DNA of 64,000 bases from the NCBI RefSeq assembly GCF_000526415.1, contig NZ_JAGA01000002.1:516001-580000 (forward strand), given 5' to 3'. Below the pieces are notes generated by a model, which did no database searches, was not told where the DNA came from, and saw only the letters and a list, made by a program, of their open reading frames with translations. The translations under genes and the position numbers were made by a program. This DNA comes from Kallotenue papyrolyticum (GTDB lineage Bacteria; Chloroflexota; Chloroflexia; Chloroflexales; Kallotenuaceae). Shown in pieces: positions 35,290 through 44,116 of this stretch; position 1 is the first letter of the stretch, and every line of letters starts with the position of its first letter.

Positions 35290-36600
35290 TCAGGCCGCGT
35301 GGGTGGCGGTGGTGTTGCGCGGGAGCGGAGCCTGAAGACGCCGACGCCGCTGCAGGTAGCCCCATTCGGCGGTGGTGGCCAGCAGCAGCGCGCCGGCGGC
35401 GGTGACCATGCCGGGCGCCTGCCAGCTCACGCCGAGCAGCAGGAGCAGCGTATGCGTCAGCAGGTTGATGCCCATGCCGCGGTAGACGCTGCCGGGACTG
35501 CCGTCGGCCACCAGCAGGCCGCGCAGCCAGCTCACCAGCGCGGTGAGCGCCGGCAGGGCCACGCCCCAGGCCAGGCCGCTGCGCGCATAGCCGTGCAGGT
35601 GCGGCGGAAGACTGACGACGGCCTTCAGATACCAATCGGCCAGCGGTGTCCAGGCGATCAGCGCCGTCGCCAGCGAGGTCAGCCCGGCGACGAGCAGCGT
35701 GAAGGTGCGCAATCGACGCCGGGCGTGGGGCTCATCCGTCAGCGCCAGGGTCGTCTCCTGCAGGGCCATGCCCCAGCCGCGCAGCACCAGCAACAGCGAG
35801 AAGACGACCGGCCAGCTCGCTAGCGTGGCCTGTGCGTTGGGCAGCCGCGCCAGCGCCGCCGCGGTCAGCGGCTGAGCCAGCAGGTTGAGCAGCGACGTGC
35901 CCGCCAGCGGTAGATGGAAGCGCGCGATCGCCGTCAGCGTCAGGTGGCCGGTCGCAGGTGTCGCTGTGGCGTACACCCGGCGCACCAGCGGCAGGGCGAA
36001 AAGATAGACCGCCAGCGCCTCGGCCAGCACGCCGGCCATCAGCGCCCAGGCGGCGACCTGCGCGCCCGGCAGGCGGCCCCAGGCCATCAGCCCCAACGCG
36101 GTGCCCACGCTGCTGCTCAGCCGGATGGCCGTGCCGACACTCACCCAGCCGCTGCGCCGGTGGCGGACCAGCAGGCCCTGATAGAAGCGGCGCCATCCGA
36201 TCGCTGCGCTCCAGAGCAGCATGATGCGCAACGCGGGCCGCGCCGCCTCGGCGTAGGCTGCAGGCGCGCCCATAAGCTGGCGTACCACCAGATCATAGAG
36301 CGGTGTCCAGGCGACCAGCGCGGTGAGCCCTGTCAGTGCGCCGATCACCAGGAGCACAAAGCGGCGCAGGGCACGGTAGGCGGCTGCGTCGCGACTCAGC
36401 GCGATCGAGGTAGCGAGCAGCATGATCACCGGGCTTTCGATGATTAGCGAGAGCGACATCACCAGCCCTACCGCGGCTAGATGGCGTGCCGTATCGGGCA
36501 GCCGCGCGACGGCGGCCTGAATACCGGGACCCTCCAGCATCATCAGGGTGAACGAGGCGGCCAGCGGGAGCCACAGCCAGAAGATGCGTCCTTGAGACAC
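35290..36600 (-). CDS. MATE/ANKH-like polytopic transporter
   Basis: A 436-residue membrane protein with about 12 hydrophobic helices in two similar halves, as in MOP-superfamily transporters. GRIFWLWLPLAASFTLMMLEGPG, then IESPVIMLLATSIALSRD, recall the first helices of ANKH-like (progressive ankylosis) proteins, and FHLPLAGTSLLNLLAQPLTAAALAR starts the second half. The cargo is unknown; ANKH exports pyrophosphate or citrate in animals, and bacterial homologues are uncharacterised. The start is GTG at 36600, with AAGGAAAGG 11 bases upstream; the frame is open 340 bases further but the sequence there is not protein-like. Confidence 0.6.
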   Translation of the reverse strand: MSQGRIFWLWLPLAASFTLMMLEGPGIQAAVARLPDTARHLAAVGLVMSLSLIIESPVIMLLATSIALSRDAAAYRALRRFVLLVIGALTGLTALVAWTPLYDLVVRQLMGAPAAYAEAARPALRIMLLWSAAIGWRRFYQGLLVRHRRSGWVSVGTAIRLSSSVGTALGLMAWGRLPGAQVAAWALMAGVLAEALAVYLFALPLVRRVYATATPATGHLTLTAIARFHLPLAGTSLLNLLAQPLTAAALARLPNAQATLASWPVVFSLLLVLRGWGMALQETTLALTDEPHARRRLRTFTLLVAGLTSLATALIAWTPLADWYLKAVVSLPPHLHGYARSGLAWGVALPALTALVSWLRGLLVADGSPGSVYRGMGINLLTHTLLLLLGVSWQAPGMVTAAGALLLATTAEWGYLQRRRRLQAPLPRNTTATHAA

Positions 36601-36769
36601 GCAGCATGCACCCTTTCCTTGGATGACGGCGATCGGTGCCTGCCATGCCGGCGACGTTGCATGGCACAGGCGCGTATTGTACGGCGCGCCGGCGTAGCTT
36701 GCCTCCCGGCCGCTGGCATGCAACCTGCTGGCCTGCCGGGTGCGGTATGCGAGTGAGTGGAGGTGCGTT

Positions 36770-36982
36770 ATGACGGAGGTACAACTGGGACCCACCGCCC
36801 AACGCGTGATCAACTTCCTGCAACAGCATCGCGCCGATCGCTTCACGCCGGAGGAGTTGGCCGAACATCTGGACTGCACGCCCCAGGAGGTGCGCGCCGC
36901 ATTGCATACCCTGGAGGAGCGCAATCTGGTGGAACGCAGCAAGGTCGCGGGCGCTAGCGAGGTATACAGCCTGCGCCGCTAA
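36770..36982 (+). CDS. Small winged-helix DNA-binding protein
   Basis: A 70-residue protein made of one winged-helix domain: AQRVINFLQQHRADRFTPEELAEHLDCTPQEVRAALHTLEERNLVERS and a short wing strand EVYSLRR. ATG at 36770 follows GGAGGTGCGTT. With only a DNA-binding domain and no sensor it could act as a small transcription factor or partner another protein. The target is not evident. Confidence 0.7.
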   Translation: MTEVQLGPTAQRVINFLQQHRADRFTPEELAEHLDCTPQEVRAALHTLEERNLVERSKVAGASEVYSLRR

Positions 36983-37070
36983 GTGCCCACGCTGCGCTCC
37001 CGTCTGGTCGCTCGTTGGCGGGATCGGGTATCATTCCCCGTGATGCGACGATACGCACGGGAGAAGCAGC

Positions 37071-37781
37071 TTGAATGCCACGCAACGCGTGCTGACCGCG
37101 CTGGAGGCGCGCCTGCGGGCGCGTTTCCGGCTGATCGATGTAGATGTACGCTTACCCTGGAGCGGTGCGCGCTACCGGCTCAGTCAGCCGGCCTCCTTTG
37201 ATCGTCTGCTGACGGCCGCTGCCGGCGATCCCGAACAGCAGGTGCCCTACTGGGCGACGCTCTGGCCCAGCGGCGTGGCGCTGGCCGACCTGGCGCTGCA
37301 ACGGCAGCGGCAGCTGCGCGGGCAGCGCGTGCTGGAGTTGGGCTGTGGCCTGGGACTGACCGCCACCGCGGTTATGGAGGCCGGTGCCGATCTGCTGGTA
37401 ACCGACTACGCGCCCGAAGCCTTGCTGCTCTGTCGTCAGGCGGTGCTGCGCAACACCGAACGCGCGCCGCGCACGTGGCGCATCAACTGGCGCCAGCCGC
37501 CGGAGCGTTGGTTGCGACTGGCGCCCTGGCCGCTGGTGCTGGCCGCCGATGTGCTCTACGAAGCGCGCGATGTCATGCCGCTGCTGCGCCTGATCGAGCA
37601 GATCGTAGCGCCGGATGGCCTGCTCTGGTTGGCCGAGCCGGGCCGCACGCCGGCGGAGCAGTTCGTCGAACGGCTTTGCTCCCGAGGTTGGCGCGCTACC
37701 ACCGTGCTGCATGCCGGACCCTGGCCCGATCCGCAGGATGCGCGGATCGTGGTGCGCATACACCTGCTGCAGCGCAGCTAG
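37071..37781 (+). CDS. Class I methyltransferase (METTL/FAM86-like)
   Basis: A 236-residue SAM-dependent methyltransferase. LWPSGVALADLAL and VLELGCGLGLTATAVMEAGA (SAM loop), VTDYAPEALLLCRQAVLRN (acidic strand 2), and LAADVLYEARDVMPLLRLIEQI with an A-D-V-L-Y motif IV are all typical of the Methyltransf_16 family of protein lysine methyltransferases. The bacterial target is unknown. The start is TTG at 37071 after GGGAGAAGCAGC; no ATG fits. The gene ends just before a hairpin terminator shared with the convergent sigma factor gene. Confidence 0.7.
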   Translation: MNATQRVLTALEARLRARFRLIDVDVRLPWSGARYRLSQPASFDRLLTAAAGDPEQQVPYWATLWPSGVALADLALQRQRQLRGQRVLELGCGLGLTATAVMEAGADLLVTDYAPEALLLCRQAVLRNTERAPRTWRINWRQPPERWLRLAPWPLVLAADVLYEARDVMPLLRLIEQIVAPDGLLWLAEPGRTPAEQFVERLCSRGWRATTVLHAGPWPDPQDARIVVRIHLLQRS

Positions 37782-37782
37782 G

Positions 37783-37826
37783 TGTGCCGGTGGTGCACAC
37801 CAACCAGGATGAGCGTTGCTCATCCT
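37783..37826. terminator. Two hairpins between convergent genes
   Basis: GTGTGC/GCACAC (37783-37799) is followed by a perfect 9-bp stem AGGATGAGC-GTT-GCTCATCCT (37806-37826). They lie between the methyltransferase and sigma factor stop codons. There is no T tract, so termination is likely but not certain. Confidence 0.5.
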
Positions 37827-37855
37827 AGCGCACCAGCGACCGCGCACGGACGAAC

Positions 37856-38860
37856 TTATTCGAGGTAGCCCTGTAGGCGGCGGCCGACCTCCGGCGCACG
37901 CAGGCGGCGCATGGCCTCGGCTTCGATCTGCCGCGTCCGCTCACGGGTGATGCCGAAGGCCGCGCCCACCTCTTCCAGTGTGCGGCGCCGACCATCCTGC
38001 AGGCCATAGCGCAGGGCCAGTACCTGACGTTCACGCTCGGGCAGCGCTTCCAGCGCAGCGTGCACATCCTGGTAGAGCAGGTTCTGCGTCGCCGTCTCCA
38101 TGGGACCATCCTCGGCCTCGTCGGCCAGCATCTCGCCGACAAAGGTGTCGCCGTCCGGACCGGTTGGCTGTTCCAGCGAGATCGGCGCGATTGCTGCCGT
38201 CAGCAGGCGCTTGACTTTGCGCACACTGATGCCGAGTGCGGCGGCCAGCTCCTCCTCGGTGGGCGGGCGCTCCAGGGCCTGTTCGAGTTGCTGCATAGTG
38301 CGGCGCACCTGCGAAATCATTTCGCCCAGATGCACCGGCAAGCGGATCAACCGCCCGTGCTCGGCCAGCGAGCGACTCACCGCCTGGCGGATCCACCAAG
38401 TGGCATAGGTTGAGAAGCGGTTGCCCTTGCGCCAGTCGAATTTGTCCACGGCGCGCATCAGGCCCAGATTGCCTTCCTGCACCAGATCGAGAAACGACAT
38501 TTGGTGGCCGATGTAGCGCTTGGCCACACTGACCACCAAGCGCAGGTTGGCCTGGATCAACTCCTGGCGCGCTTGCGCCCCGTCCGCGACCAGGGCTTCC
38601 AGGGCCGGGCGCTCGGCGGGCGTGCAACCGGCCTCGAGTTGTGCGCGCGCCAACTGTCCGCGTTCGATGCGCTGGGCTAGCGCGACTTCCTGTTCGGCGG
38701 TCAATAGGGAGACCTGCCCAATTTCGCGCAGGTAGAGCTGGATCGAATCTTCAAGCGTTGAGCGCTCAGGCTGCTCGGCCTCGTCCCAGGCTGGTTCCGA
38801 CTCGGCCTGCAGCGGTGCGTCCCGCTGCTCCTCCAGGCGTGTTGGGTGTTGTGTGTGCAT
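37856..38860 (-). CDS. Group 1/2 sigma-70 family factor
   Basis: A 334-residue sigma factor. Region 1.2 is DSIQLYLREIGQVSLLTAEQE, region 2 is LIQANLRLVVSVAKRYIG to FSTYATWWIRQAVSRS, which binds the -10 element, region 3 starts near PVHLGEMISQVRR, and region 4 ends GAAFGITRERTRQIEAEAMRRLR with the -35 helix-turn-helix. It lacks region 1.1 and is shorter than a typical RpoD, so it may be the primary factor of this lineage or a group 2 paralogue. ATG at 38860 (MHTQHPT) is chosen; GGAGAAAG lies upstream; an ATG 45 bases earlier is possible. Confidence 0.9.
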   Translation of the reverse strand: MHTQHPTRLEEQRDAPLQAESEPAWDEAEQPERSTLEDSIQLYLREIGQVSLLTAEQEVALAQRIERGQLARAQLEAGCTPAERPALEALVADGAQARQELIQANLRLVVSVAKRYIGHQMSFLDLVQEGNLGLMRAVDKFDWRKGNRFSTYATWWIRQAVSRSLAEHGRLIRLPVHLGEMISQVRRTMQQLEQALERPPTEEELAAALGISVRKVKRLLTAAIAPISLEQPTGPDGDTFVGEMLADEAEDGPMETATQNLLYQDVHAALEALPERERQVLALRYGLQDGRRRTLEEVGAAFGITRERTRQIEAEAMRRLRAPEVGRRLQGYLE

Positions 38861-38965
38861 GGCGTTCCCACTTTCTCCACTGCCACGCGTCGGGAGCTCG
38901 GGCAATGGGCTGGTTGTTGTTCGGCCATGATGTACCTGGTTGTACGACGGCTCGGCACCGCCGGA

Positions 38966-39647
38966 TTAAGCATCGGTCTGGGCAGAAAACCACCTTCGGG
39001 CATCGACAGTGGTGCCGGTTGTGCTGCGCGGTGGCAGGCTGGCCAGATGCAGCGCTGCCGGCATGGTGCGCAGCGCTGTGCCGGTATCGGCAAAGCCGCC
39101 GGGATGCAGGCCGTTGACGTTGATGCCATAGCGGCGTAGTTCTTTGGCCAGCGTCTGTGTCAGCCCGGCGACACCCCATTTGGCGGTTGTGTAGGCGCTG
39201 AAGCCCGGCACGCAGATTTTGTCGAGCGCTGCAAGCAGGTTGACGATGTTGCCGCGCCGCGATCATGCTCGGCAGCACGGCCTGCGTAGCCAAAAGCGTA
39301 CCGGTCAGCAACGTGTCGAGCACCTCGTGCCAGGCGCGCAACGGCAGCTCGACTGCCGCCTGGCGCAGGGCGATGCCTGCGCTGTTGATCAGGCTGTCGA
39401 TGTGCCCCCACTCATCCAGGGTGCGCTGTGCCAGCGCCCGCACCGCCTCGGGATCGCGCACGTCACAGCGCACCACCAGTGTCTGACCGCCCTGTTGTTC
39501 GATGGCGGTAGCGACCTCGTTGAGCGCCTGAGCGTCGCGCGCAGCCAGCGTGACTGCCGCGCCGGCTTGCCCCAGGCCGAGGGCAATGGCGCGTCCCAGC
39601 CCTCGGCTGGCGCCAGTCACGATCACCACATGTTCTCGCAGCTCCAT
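38966..39647 (-). pseudogene. Short-chain dehydrogenase/reductase with one frameshift
   Basis: The N-terminal frame has the cofactor loop VTGASRGLGRAIA, NSAGIA and the strand LVVRCDVRD. After VLPSMI the frame breaks: skipping one G near 39260 gives RRGNIVN, then the active-site YTTAKWG with Tyr and Lys, and NGLHPGGF. Both halves together make a normal SDR core of about 230 residues, ending a little early. NAD(P)-dependent oxidoreduction; substrate unknown. The single-base shift (at about 39258-39262) has no homopolymer, so a real mutation is possible, but an assembly error cannot be excluded. Confidence 0.75.
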
Positions 39648-39662
39648 CTCGCACCTCGACAC

Positions 39663-39982
39663 CGGCGCGCGACAACGGCGGGCGGTGCGCCACCGGGAAG
39701 CACCACCGTTGGGCGGGGCAAGTAGCGTTGCTGCACGGATGGTGCCACCGGCTGTGTGCGACGTCGGTTACACGCGTCGTAGCCTGCTCTGGGCGTTGGT
39801 GGCCGGTGCAGGCCGGCAGCCATTTCAGATGTCGACACTTTGCAAAGGCACAATGCACCATTTGCATAGCGTCTGTCAATCCCTCATGCGCCTGTACTTG
39901 ATCTACGTTGTGAGCCGGGGAAAAAGATCCGGCAGATCACGCCGATCTGCCGGTCGGAGGTATTACCAATTATTACCTGGGG
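39663..39982. other. Intergenic region: terminator and nothing else clear
   Basis: These 320 bases hold the tsaD terminator near 39920-39955. A TTGACA (minus strand, 39879-39874) has no good -10 at 16-18 bases. I see no RNA gene or conserved frame in the rest. Confidence 0.4.
39921..39953 (-). terminator. Intrinsic terminator of tsaD
   Basis: On the minus strand CCGGCAGATC and GATCTGCCGG form a perfect 10-bp stem around GGCGT, followed by ATCTTTTT. This is the clearest intrinsic terminator outside the T-box. Confidence 0.8.
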
Positions 39983-41062
39983 CTAGACGAGGCGCAGGTT
40001 TGGCTTGACGCTGAGCTCCCAGCCGTGCTGCAAACCCTGTGCAGCGCGGTAGTAGGCGGCAGCGCCTACCATGGCGGCATTGTCGGTACAGAGCCAAAGG
40101 GGAGGATAGCGCACCGGCACAGGTGAGCGCTCGCTCAGGACCTGGCGCAGGCGTCGGTTGGCGGCCACACCCCCGGCTAGCAACACGCTGCGCGCAGCGA
40201 AGCGTTCGGCAGCGGCAAGCGTCTTGGTTACCAACACATCTACCACCGCTTCCTGGAAGGCGGCGGCCAGTTGGCGCGCGTACTGGGGATCGGCCTCCAG
40301 CAGACTGGTCTCGCCCGTGCGCAGAGCGCGCTGCGTAGCATGTAGCACAAAGGTCTTAATGCCGCTGAACGAGAAGTCGAAGCTTTCGCCCAGCCAGGCG
40401 CGCGGCACAACCACGTCACCGGGATCGACGCCGGCGGCCAGGCGTTCCATGTGCGGCCCGCCGGGATAGCCCAAGCCCATCAGGCGCGCAGCCTTGTCGA
40501 AGGCTTCGCCGGCGGCGTCATCGCGCGTCTGCCCCAGCAGTGTGTAATCGCCGTGGTCGCGCAGCAGCACCAGTGCGGTATGGCCACCCGATACGATCAG
40601 GCAGACCAGCGGAAACTCGGGCGGTGGCAGCTCAGGCCGTTCCGTCGCGAAGGCACGCGCACCGAGCACCTCCGGATACAGCCAGTTGGCATAGATATGG
40701 GCTTCGAGATGGTTGACGGCGATCAGCGCTTTGCCGCGCGCCCAGGCTAAGCCCTTGGCGGCGTTGACGCCGGCCAGCAGCGCTCCTGGCAGGCCGGGCC
40801 CGTAGGTGCAGGCGATGGCGTCGATCGCGTCCCAGCCGCGTGGCAGCGGCGCGAGCGCTTCCTCGATCACGGGCACCAGCGTGGTGATGTGCTGGCGCGA
40901 GGCCAGCTCCGGCACAACTCCGCCGTAGCGTTCGTGCAGGTGCATCTGCGAGGCGACAGCGTTGGAAACGATCCAACGCCCGCCGTGGATCACCGCCGCC
41001 GCGGTTTCGTCGCACGAGGTCTCTAGCGCCAGAATGGTGCTTTGCGGATCGAGCTGTGTCAT
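39983..41062 (-). CDS. tsaD: tRNA N6-threonylcarbamoyladenosine transferase TsaD
   Basis: A 359-residue member of the Kae1/Qri7/YgjD family that transfers threonylcarbamoyl to A37 of ANN-decoding tRNAs, with TsaB and TsaE. Motifs: ILALETSCDETAAAV, NHLEAHIYANW with the metal-binding HxxxH, LIVSGGHTALV, GYPGGPHMERLA, and SFSGIKTFVL; VLLAGGVAANRRLR completes the ASKHA fold. TsaB and TsaE genes are not in the window. A TAGAAT -10 lies 6 bases before the ATG, so the mRNA may be leaderless; it ends at the terminator at 39921-39953. Confidence 0.95.
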   Translation of the reverse strand: MTQLDPQSTILALETSCDETAAAVIHGGRWIVSNAVASQMHLHERYGGVVPELASRQHITTLVPVIEEALAPLPRGWDAIDAIACTYGPGLPGALLAGVNAAKGLAWARGKALIAVNHLEAHIYANWLYPEVLGARAFATERPELPPPEFPLVCLIVSGGHTALVLLRDHGDYTLLGQTRDDAAGEAFDKAARLMGLGYPGGPHMERLAAGVDPGDVVVPRAWLGESFDFSFSGIKTFVLHATQRALRTGETSLLEADPQYARQLAAAFQEAVVDVLVTKTLAAAERFAARSVLLAGGVAANRRLRQVLSERSPVPVRYPPLWLCTDNAAMVGAAAYYRAAQGLQHGWELSVKPNLRLV

Positions 41063-41068
41063 GGCTGT

Positions 41069-41074
41069 ATTCTA
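41069..41074 (-). promoter_or_regulatory. -10 element of tsaD, leaderless geometry
   Basis: TAGAAT on the minus strand ends 6 bases from the ATG at 41062, so transcription should begin at or next to the A of the start codon. Confidence 0.5.
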
Positions 41075-41150
41075 CCCCATGCCGCCACATTGCGCGCCGC
41101 TTGGCAGCCTTGGAGCATGACCGTCGGCTGTTTCACAGGGCGCTTGCGTA

Positions 41151-41159
41151 TGATACAAT
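41151..41159 (+). promoter_or_regulatory. Extended -10 promoter of pssA
   Basis: TGA TACAAT forms an extended -10; TTTCAC at 41131-41136 is a partial -35 at 17 bases. The leader would be about 30 bases. Confidence 0.5.
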
Positions 41160-41197
41160 GCCGTGTACGACGCGACGATGAGTGGAGGGTCGGAAAC

Positions 41198-41884
41198 TTG
41201 GATACGTTCTCTCCTTCCTCACGCCTGCGCTTTGTCATCGTCAACAGCTTCACCTGCGCCAACCTCCTGCTGGGCGTGCTCGCGGTGATCGCTGCTGGCA
41301 CCGGCCTGCCCCATCTGGCTGCCTGGGGCTTGTTGGCCTGTGTGATCCTCGATGCCTGCGATGGCCATCTAGCCCGCCGCTGGCGCGTTGCCAGCACCTT
41401 TGGTACGCAGTTCGACTCGCTGGCGGACATGACCTCGTTTGTCATCGCCGGCATGGCGCTGACCTTCTACTGGCTGGCACCCGAAGCGCCGCTGGCGCTG
41501 ATTGCCGTCGCCAGCGCGCTGTATGCCTTGGGTGGCGCGATCCGCCTGGCGCGCTACAACTGCACCGGGTGCCAGAACGGCTACTTCCAGGGCATACCGA
41601 CCACCTTTGTCGCTGCGATCGTCGCGTTGTACTATCTGACGGCGCCGGCCCTGGCGCCGATGCTGATGATCGGCCTGGTGATCTTGTTGGCCGGTCTGAT
41701 GGTCAGCTTGCTGCCCTATCCTCGCCCTGAGCTTGTGCTGCGGCGCTGCCCACCCTGGCTGGCGCTGCCGGTGGGCGTTGGCTTCCTGCTCAACCCGGCC
41801 GGCATGGTGCAGGTGTTGAGCCTGAGTTATGTTGGACTCGGGCCTGGCATCTGGCTCTACCGGCGCGCGCGGCGGGCGCGCTAA
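41198..41884 (+). CDS. pssA: CDP-diacylglycerol-serine O-phosphatidyltransferase-like
   Basis: A 228-residue integral membrane protein of the CDP-alcohol phosphatidyltransferase family. The signature reads D-A-C-D-G-H-L-A-R, eight residues, G-T-Q-F-D-S-L-A-D, so the DG(x)2AR(x)8G(x)3D(x)3D metal motif is intact. Six or so hydrophobic helices follow. The serine-type identity (PssA) is inferred from the length, VNSFTCANLLLG at the N-terminus, and the neighbouring phosphatidylserine decarboxylase domain. It would make phosphatidylserine from CDP-diacylglycerol and serine. The start is TTG at 41198, with GGAGGG 8 bases upstream; no ATG is in frame with a ribosome site. The stop overlaps the convergent gene. 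Confidence 0.8.
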   Translation: MDTFSPSSRLRFVIVNSFTCANLLLGVLAVIAAGTGLPHLAAWGLLACVILDACDGHLARRWRVASTFGTQFDSLADMTSFVIAGMALTFYWLAPEAPLALIAVASALYALGGAIRLARYNCTGCQNGYFQGIPTTFVAAIVALYYLTAPALAPMLMIGLVILLAGLMVSLLPYPRPELVLRRCPPWLALPVGVGFLLNPAGMVQVLSLSYVGLGPGIWLYRRARRAR

Positions 41885-43212
41885 CGTGCTGCCTCGCAGA
41901 TGGCCTGGGCGAGCACGGTGCGTCCCGCGCGCACAACCATGCCCGGCACGACGCGGGCTGCGAAGCGATCGGCCGGCAGGTACACGTCGGTACGCGAGCC
42001 GAAGCGGATCAGACCGAAGCGCTCGCCCTGGGCCAGCAGATCGCCGGGCGTAGCCCAGTTGACGATGCGCCGCGCTACCAGCCCCACGCGTTGCGCCACC
42101 ACGCACGCTCCATAGGGGGTGTCCAGCACGGTGTAACAGGCAGCATTGTGTTCAGCCGCGGCTGAGTCCGCGGCGGCGTAGCCCCCCGTCTCGTGCACGA
42201 CCTCGCGTACGCGCCCGGCCAGCGGACTGCGATTGATATGCACGTCGGTTAGCGACAGAAACACCACGATGCGCAGCCACTCCTCTGGCCCGAAGCGCGC
42301 ATCGCGCACGCGCTCGACGCGCAGCACGCGCCCATCGCTGGCCGCCAGCGCCGCGGCAGGATCGCTCGGCACGGCGCGGCGGGGATCGCGGAAGAAGGCA
42401 GCCACCGGCGCCAGCGCGCCCCAGGCCAGCCGGCGCAACAGGCGCGGGCGGCGCAGCAGGGTTGCGGCCAGGCTCAGCCCTGCCAGCCAGGGCAGCGCAT
42501 CGGCGGCGATGCCCAGCTCCGCGCCCAGCGCGACGCGGCGGTAGTCCTCGTCGGGTTGCAGGTGGAGCGCGGCCTCGACCGGCGGCGTGCTGAAGCGTAG
42601 ATGGCGGACCCAGGCCGGCGGTAGGTTGCGCCACACCAGATCGCGGCGCACCTGATGTGCCTTGATGTAGGGCGCCAGCACCGCCTGGACACCGGCGATC
42701 TGCGCCCGCTGCACGCCGGGCAGCCGCCGCTTGAGCGCGCCCAGCCAGGCATATTCGATATAGGTCAGCACCCCGTCGGGCGTGAGCAGCGCGCGGTAGC
42801 GCTCCATCAGCGCGCGCACCACCTCGGGCGGGCAGGTGTTGAAGGGTACCGCCGACACGATCACATCGAACGCTTCGTCAAAGCTCATCTGGGTCACATC
42901 GCCGTGCAGGATCGTAACCTGGTCGCGCACGGCGCGAAAGGCCGGCTCACGCTCAAAGCGCTGCCGCAGGTAGGCCACGAACTCGGCGTTGATCTCGCAG
43001 AGCACCAGGCGGTCGCCGGGCTGGAGCTGGCGCACAATCGCCGCGGTGATCGCCCCGGTGCCGGGACCAACCTCCAGGATGGCCTTGGGGCCGCGGCGTC
43101 GCGCGACCTGGGCCGCCATGGCCCGTGCCGCGTAGCGCGAGGTCGGCATGACCGCGCCGATGCTGGCAAAGGATTGACCGAGCTGCCGGATGAAGTAGAA
43201 CGCTTCGCTCAT
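41881..43212 (-). CDS. Fusion: phospholipid N-methyltransferase + phosphatidylserine decarboxylase
   Basis: A 443-residue fusion. Residues 1-220 are a SAM methyltransferase of the bacterial phosphatidylethanolamine methyltransferase (PmtA) type: SFASIGAVMPTSRYAARAMA, LEVGPGTGAIT (47-57) and acidic LCEIN at 71-75. Residues 270-443 are a short, archaeal-type phosphatidylserine decarboxylase: FFRDPRR, ASDGRV, FLSLTDVHINRSP, then RFGSR at 403-407, in which Ser406 becomes the pyruvoyl group after self-cleavage. The pair could turn phosphatidylserine into phosphatidylethanolamine and then methylate it. The convergent pssA makes the substrate. Self-cleavage would separate a small C-terminal fragment of about 38 residues. 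ATG at 43212 is taken, with GGAGAG 9 bases upstream. Confidence 0.85.
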   Translation of the reverse strand: MSEAFYFIRQLGQSFASIGAVMPTSRYAARAMAAQVARRRGPKAILEVGPGTGAITAAIVRQLQPGDRLVLCEINAEFVAYLRQRFEREPAFRAVRDQVTILHGDVTQMSFDEAFDVIVSAVPFNTCPPEVVRALMERYRALLTPDGVLTYIEYAWLGALKRRLPGVQRAQIAGVQAVLAPYIKAHQVRRDLVWRNLPPAWVRHLRFSTPPVEAALHLQPDEDYRRVALGAELGIAADALPWLAGLSLAATLLRRPRLLRRLAWGALAPVAAFFRDPRRAVPSDPAAALAASDGRVLRVERVRDARFGPEEWLRIVVFLSLTDVHINRSPLAGRVREVVHETGGYAAADSAAAEHNAACYTVLDTPYGACVVAQRVGLVARRIVNWATPGDLLAQGERFGLIRFGSRTDVYLPADRFAARVVPGMVVRAGRTVLAQAICEAAR

Positions 43213-43348
43213 GGTCGGCTTCTCTCCTGTTGAGGCGCGCATTGCCGCCTATTGTACCCGGCTTTTCGGCGCCAGACACACGCCTCCCGCGGGTGACCCG
43301 GCCCGCGGGAGCGTAGCGACCTGTGGACCTTGCAGGTGCGACCAATGG

Positions 43349-44032
43349 TTAGCGACCGAGTTCGCGCGCGATCTGCTGGCCGTACTCGCGCGTGGCCTGT
43401 TCGCCGCCGAGTTGCGCGCGTGGCGACTCGCGGGTGCTGGACTGATCACGCTTGCCACGGCGTCCGAACAGGTAGCCCAGCAACAGCACCGCGCCCTGGA
43501 AGAGCCAGAAGCCGGGCTGCGGGTAGCGCAGCCACTGTGGCCCGGCAAATTCCGCCATCGTCGAGGCATACCTGCCGCGCAGCGCGATCTGCTCGCTCAG
43601 CTCGCGAATATGATCGATGTGCGCGCGCAGATACGCCTCGATCAGACTCGCGCTGCGTCCGCTCAACTCGCTCTCCTCCAGCGCTTCGCGGCACATCGCC
43701 ACGCCGTTCTCCTCGCCCGTGCGCATGGCGATCAACAGATCGCGCACGCTGCCGGCGGCATGGATGCGCGCCAGCAGCCGTCCGGCGCCCTCAGCCGCAG
43801 ATGCTTCCGCGCCCACATCTGCGCCCAGCTTGCGCGCGCGTTTGCGCAAATCCTCGGCAAATTCGAGATGCCGCCGGCGCAGCTTCTCGAACAGGCGCGT
43901 CAGCTCGCCCTCCTCCACCCGCTCCGCCGCCACCGCATAGGCCTCCGCCGCGGCCAGCGCGCTGTCGGCCAGCAGGCGCAGCACGGTGGCTTCAGTCGCG
44001 ACCTCCTCACGATTGCGTCGTAGCCAGCTCAT
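43349..44032 (-). CDS. Ferritin-like four-helix protein with C-terminal membrane anchor (DUF2383-like)
   Basis: A 227-residue protein. Residues 1-160 form four long amphipathic helices resembling the PA2169/DUF2383 ferritin-like bundle: EATVLRLLADSALAAAEAYA, ELTRLFEKLRRRHLEFAEDLRKRA, LLIAMRTGEENGVAMCREALEE, and AYLRAHIDHIRELSEQI. Glutamate and histidine ligands are present but no exact di-iron pair can be assigned by eye. A hydrophobic helix near residues 178-197 (GFWLFQGAVLLLGYLFG) would tether it. ATG at 44032 follows AAAGGAGGGAGT. The role is unknown; a stress or iron-related function is a guess from the fold. Confidence 0.55.
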   Translation of the reverse strand: MSWLRRNREEVATEATVLRLLADSALAAAEAYAVAAERVEEGELTRLFEKLRRRHLEFAEDLRKRARKLGADVGAEASAAEGAGRLLARIHAAGSVRDLLIAMRTGEENGVAMCREALEESELSGRSASLIEAYLRAHIDHIRELSEQIALRGRYASTMAEFAGPQWLRYPQPGFWLFQGAVLLLGYLFGRRGKRDQSSTRESPRAQLGGEQATREYGQQIARELGR

Positions 44033-44116
44033 ACTCCCTCCTTTGGCGCGTCGCGCGCCCAAGAATGTGCCGATGGTGGAACCGCCTGCTGCGCAGCAAG
44101 CGACGTGCCGCGCCTA

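Noticed and set aside
39841-39880. TTGACA promoter for the SDR gene
   Set aside because: No acceptable -10 at 16-18 bases from TTGACA (39879-39874, minus).
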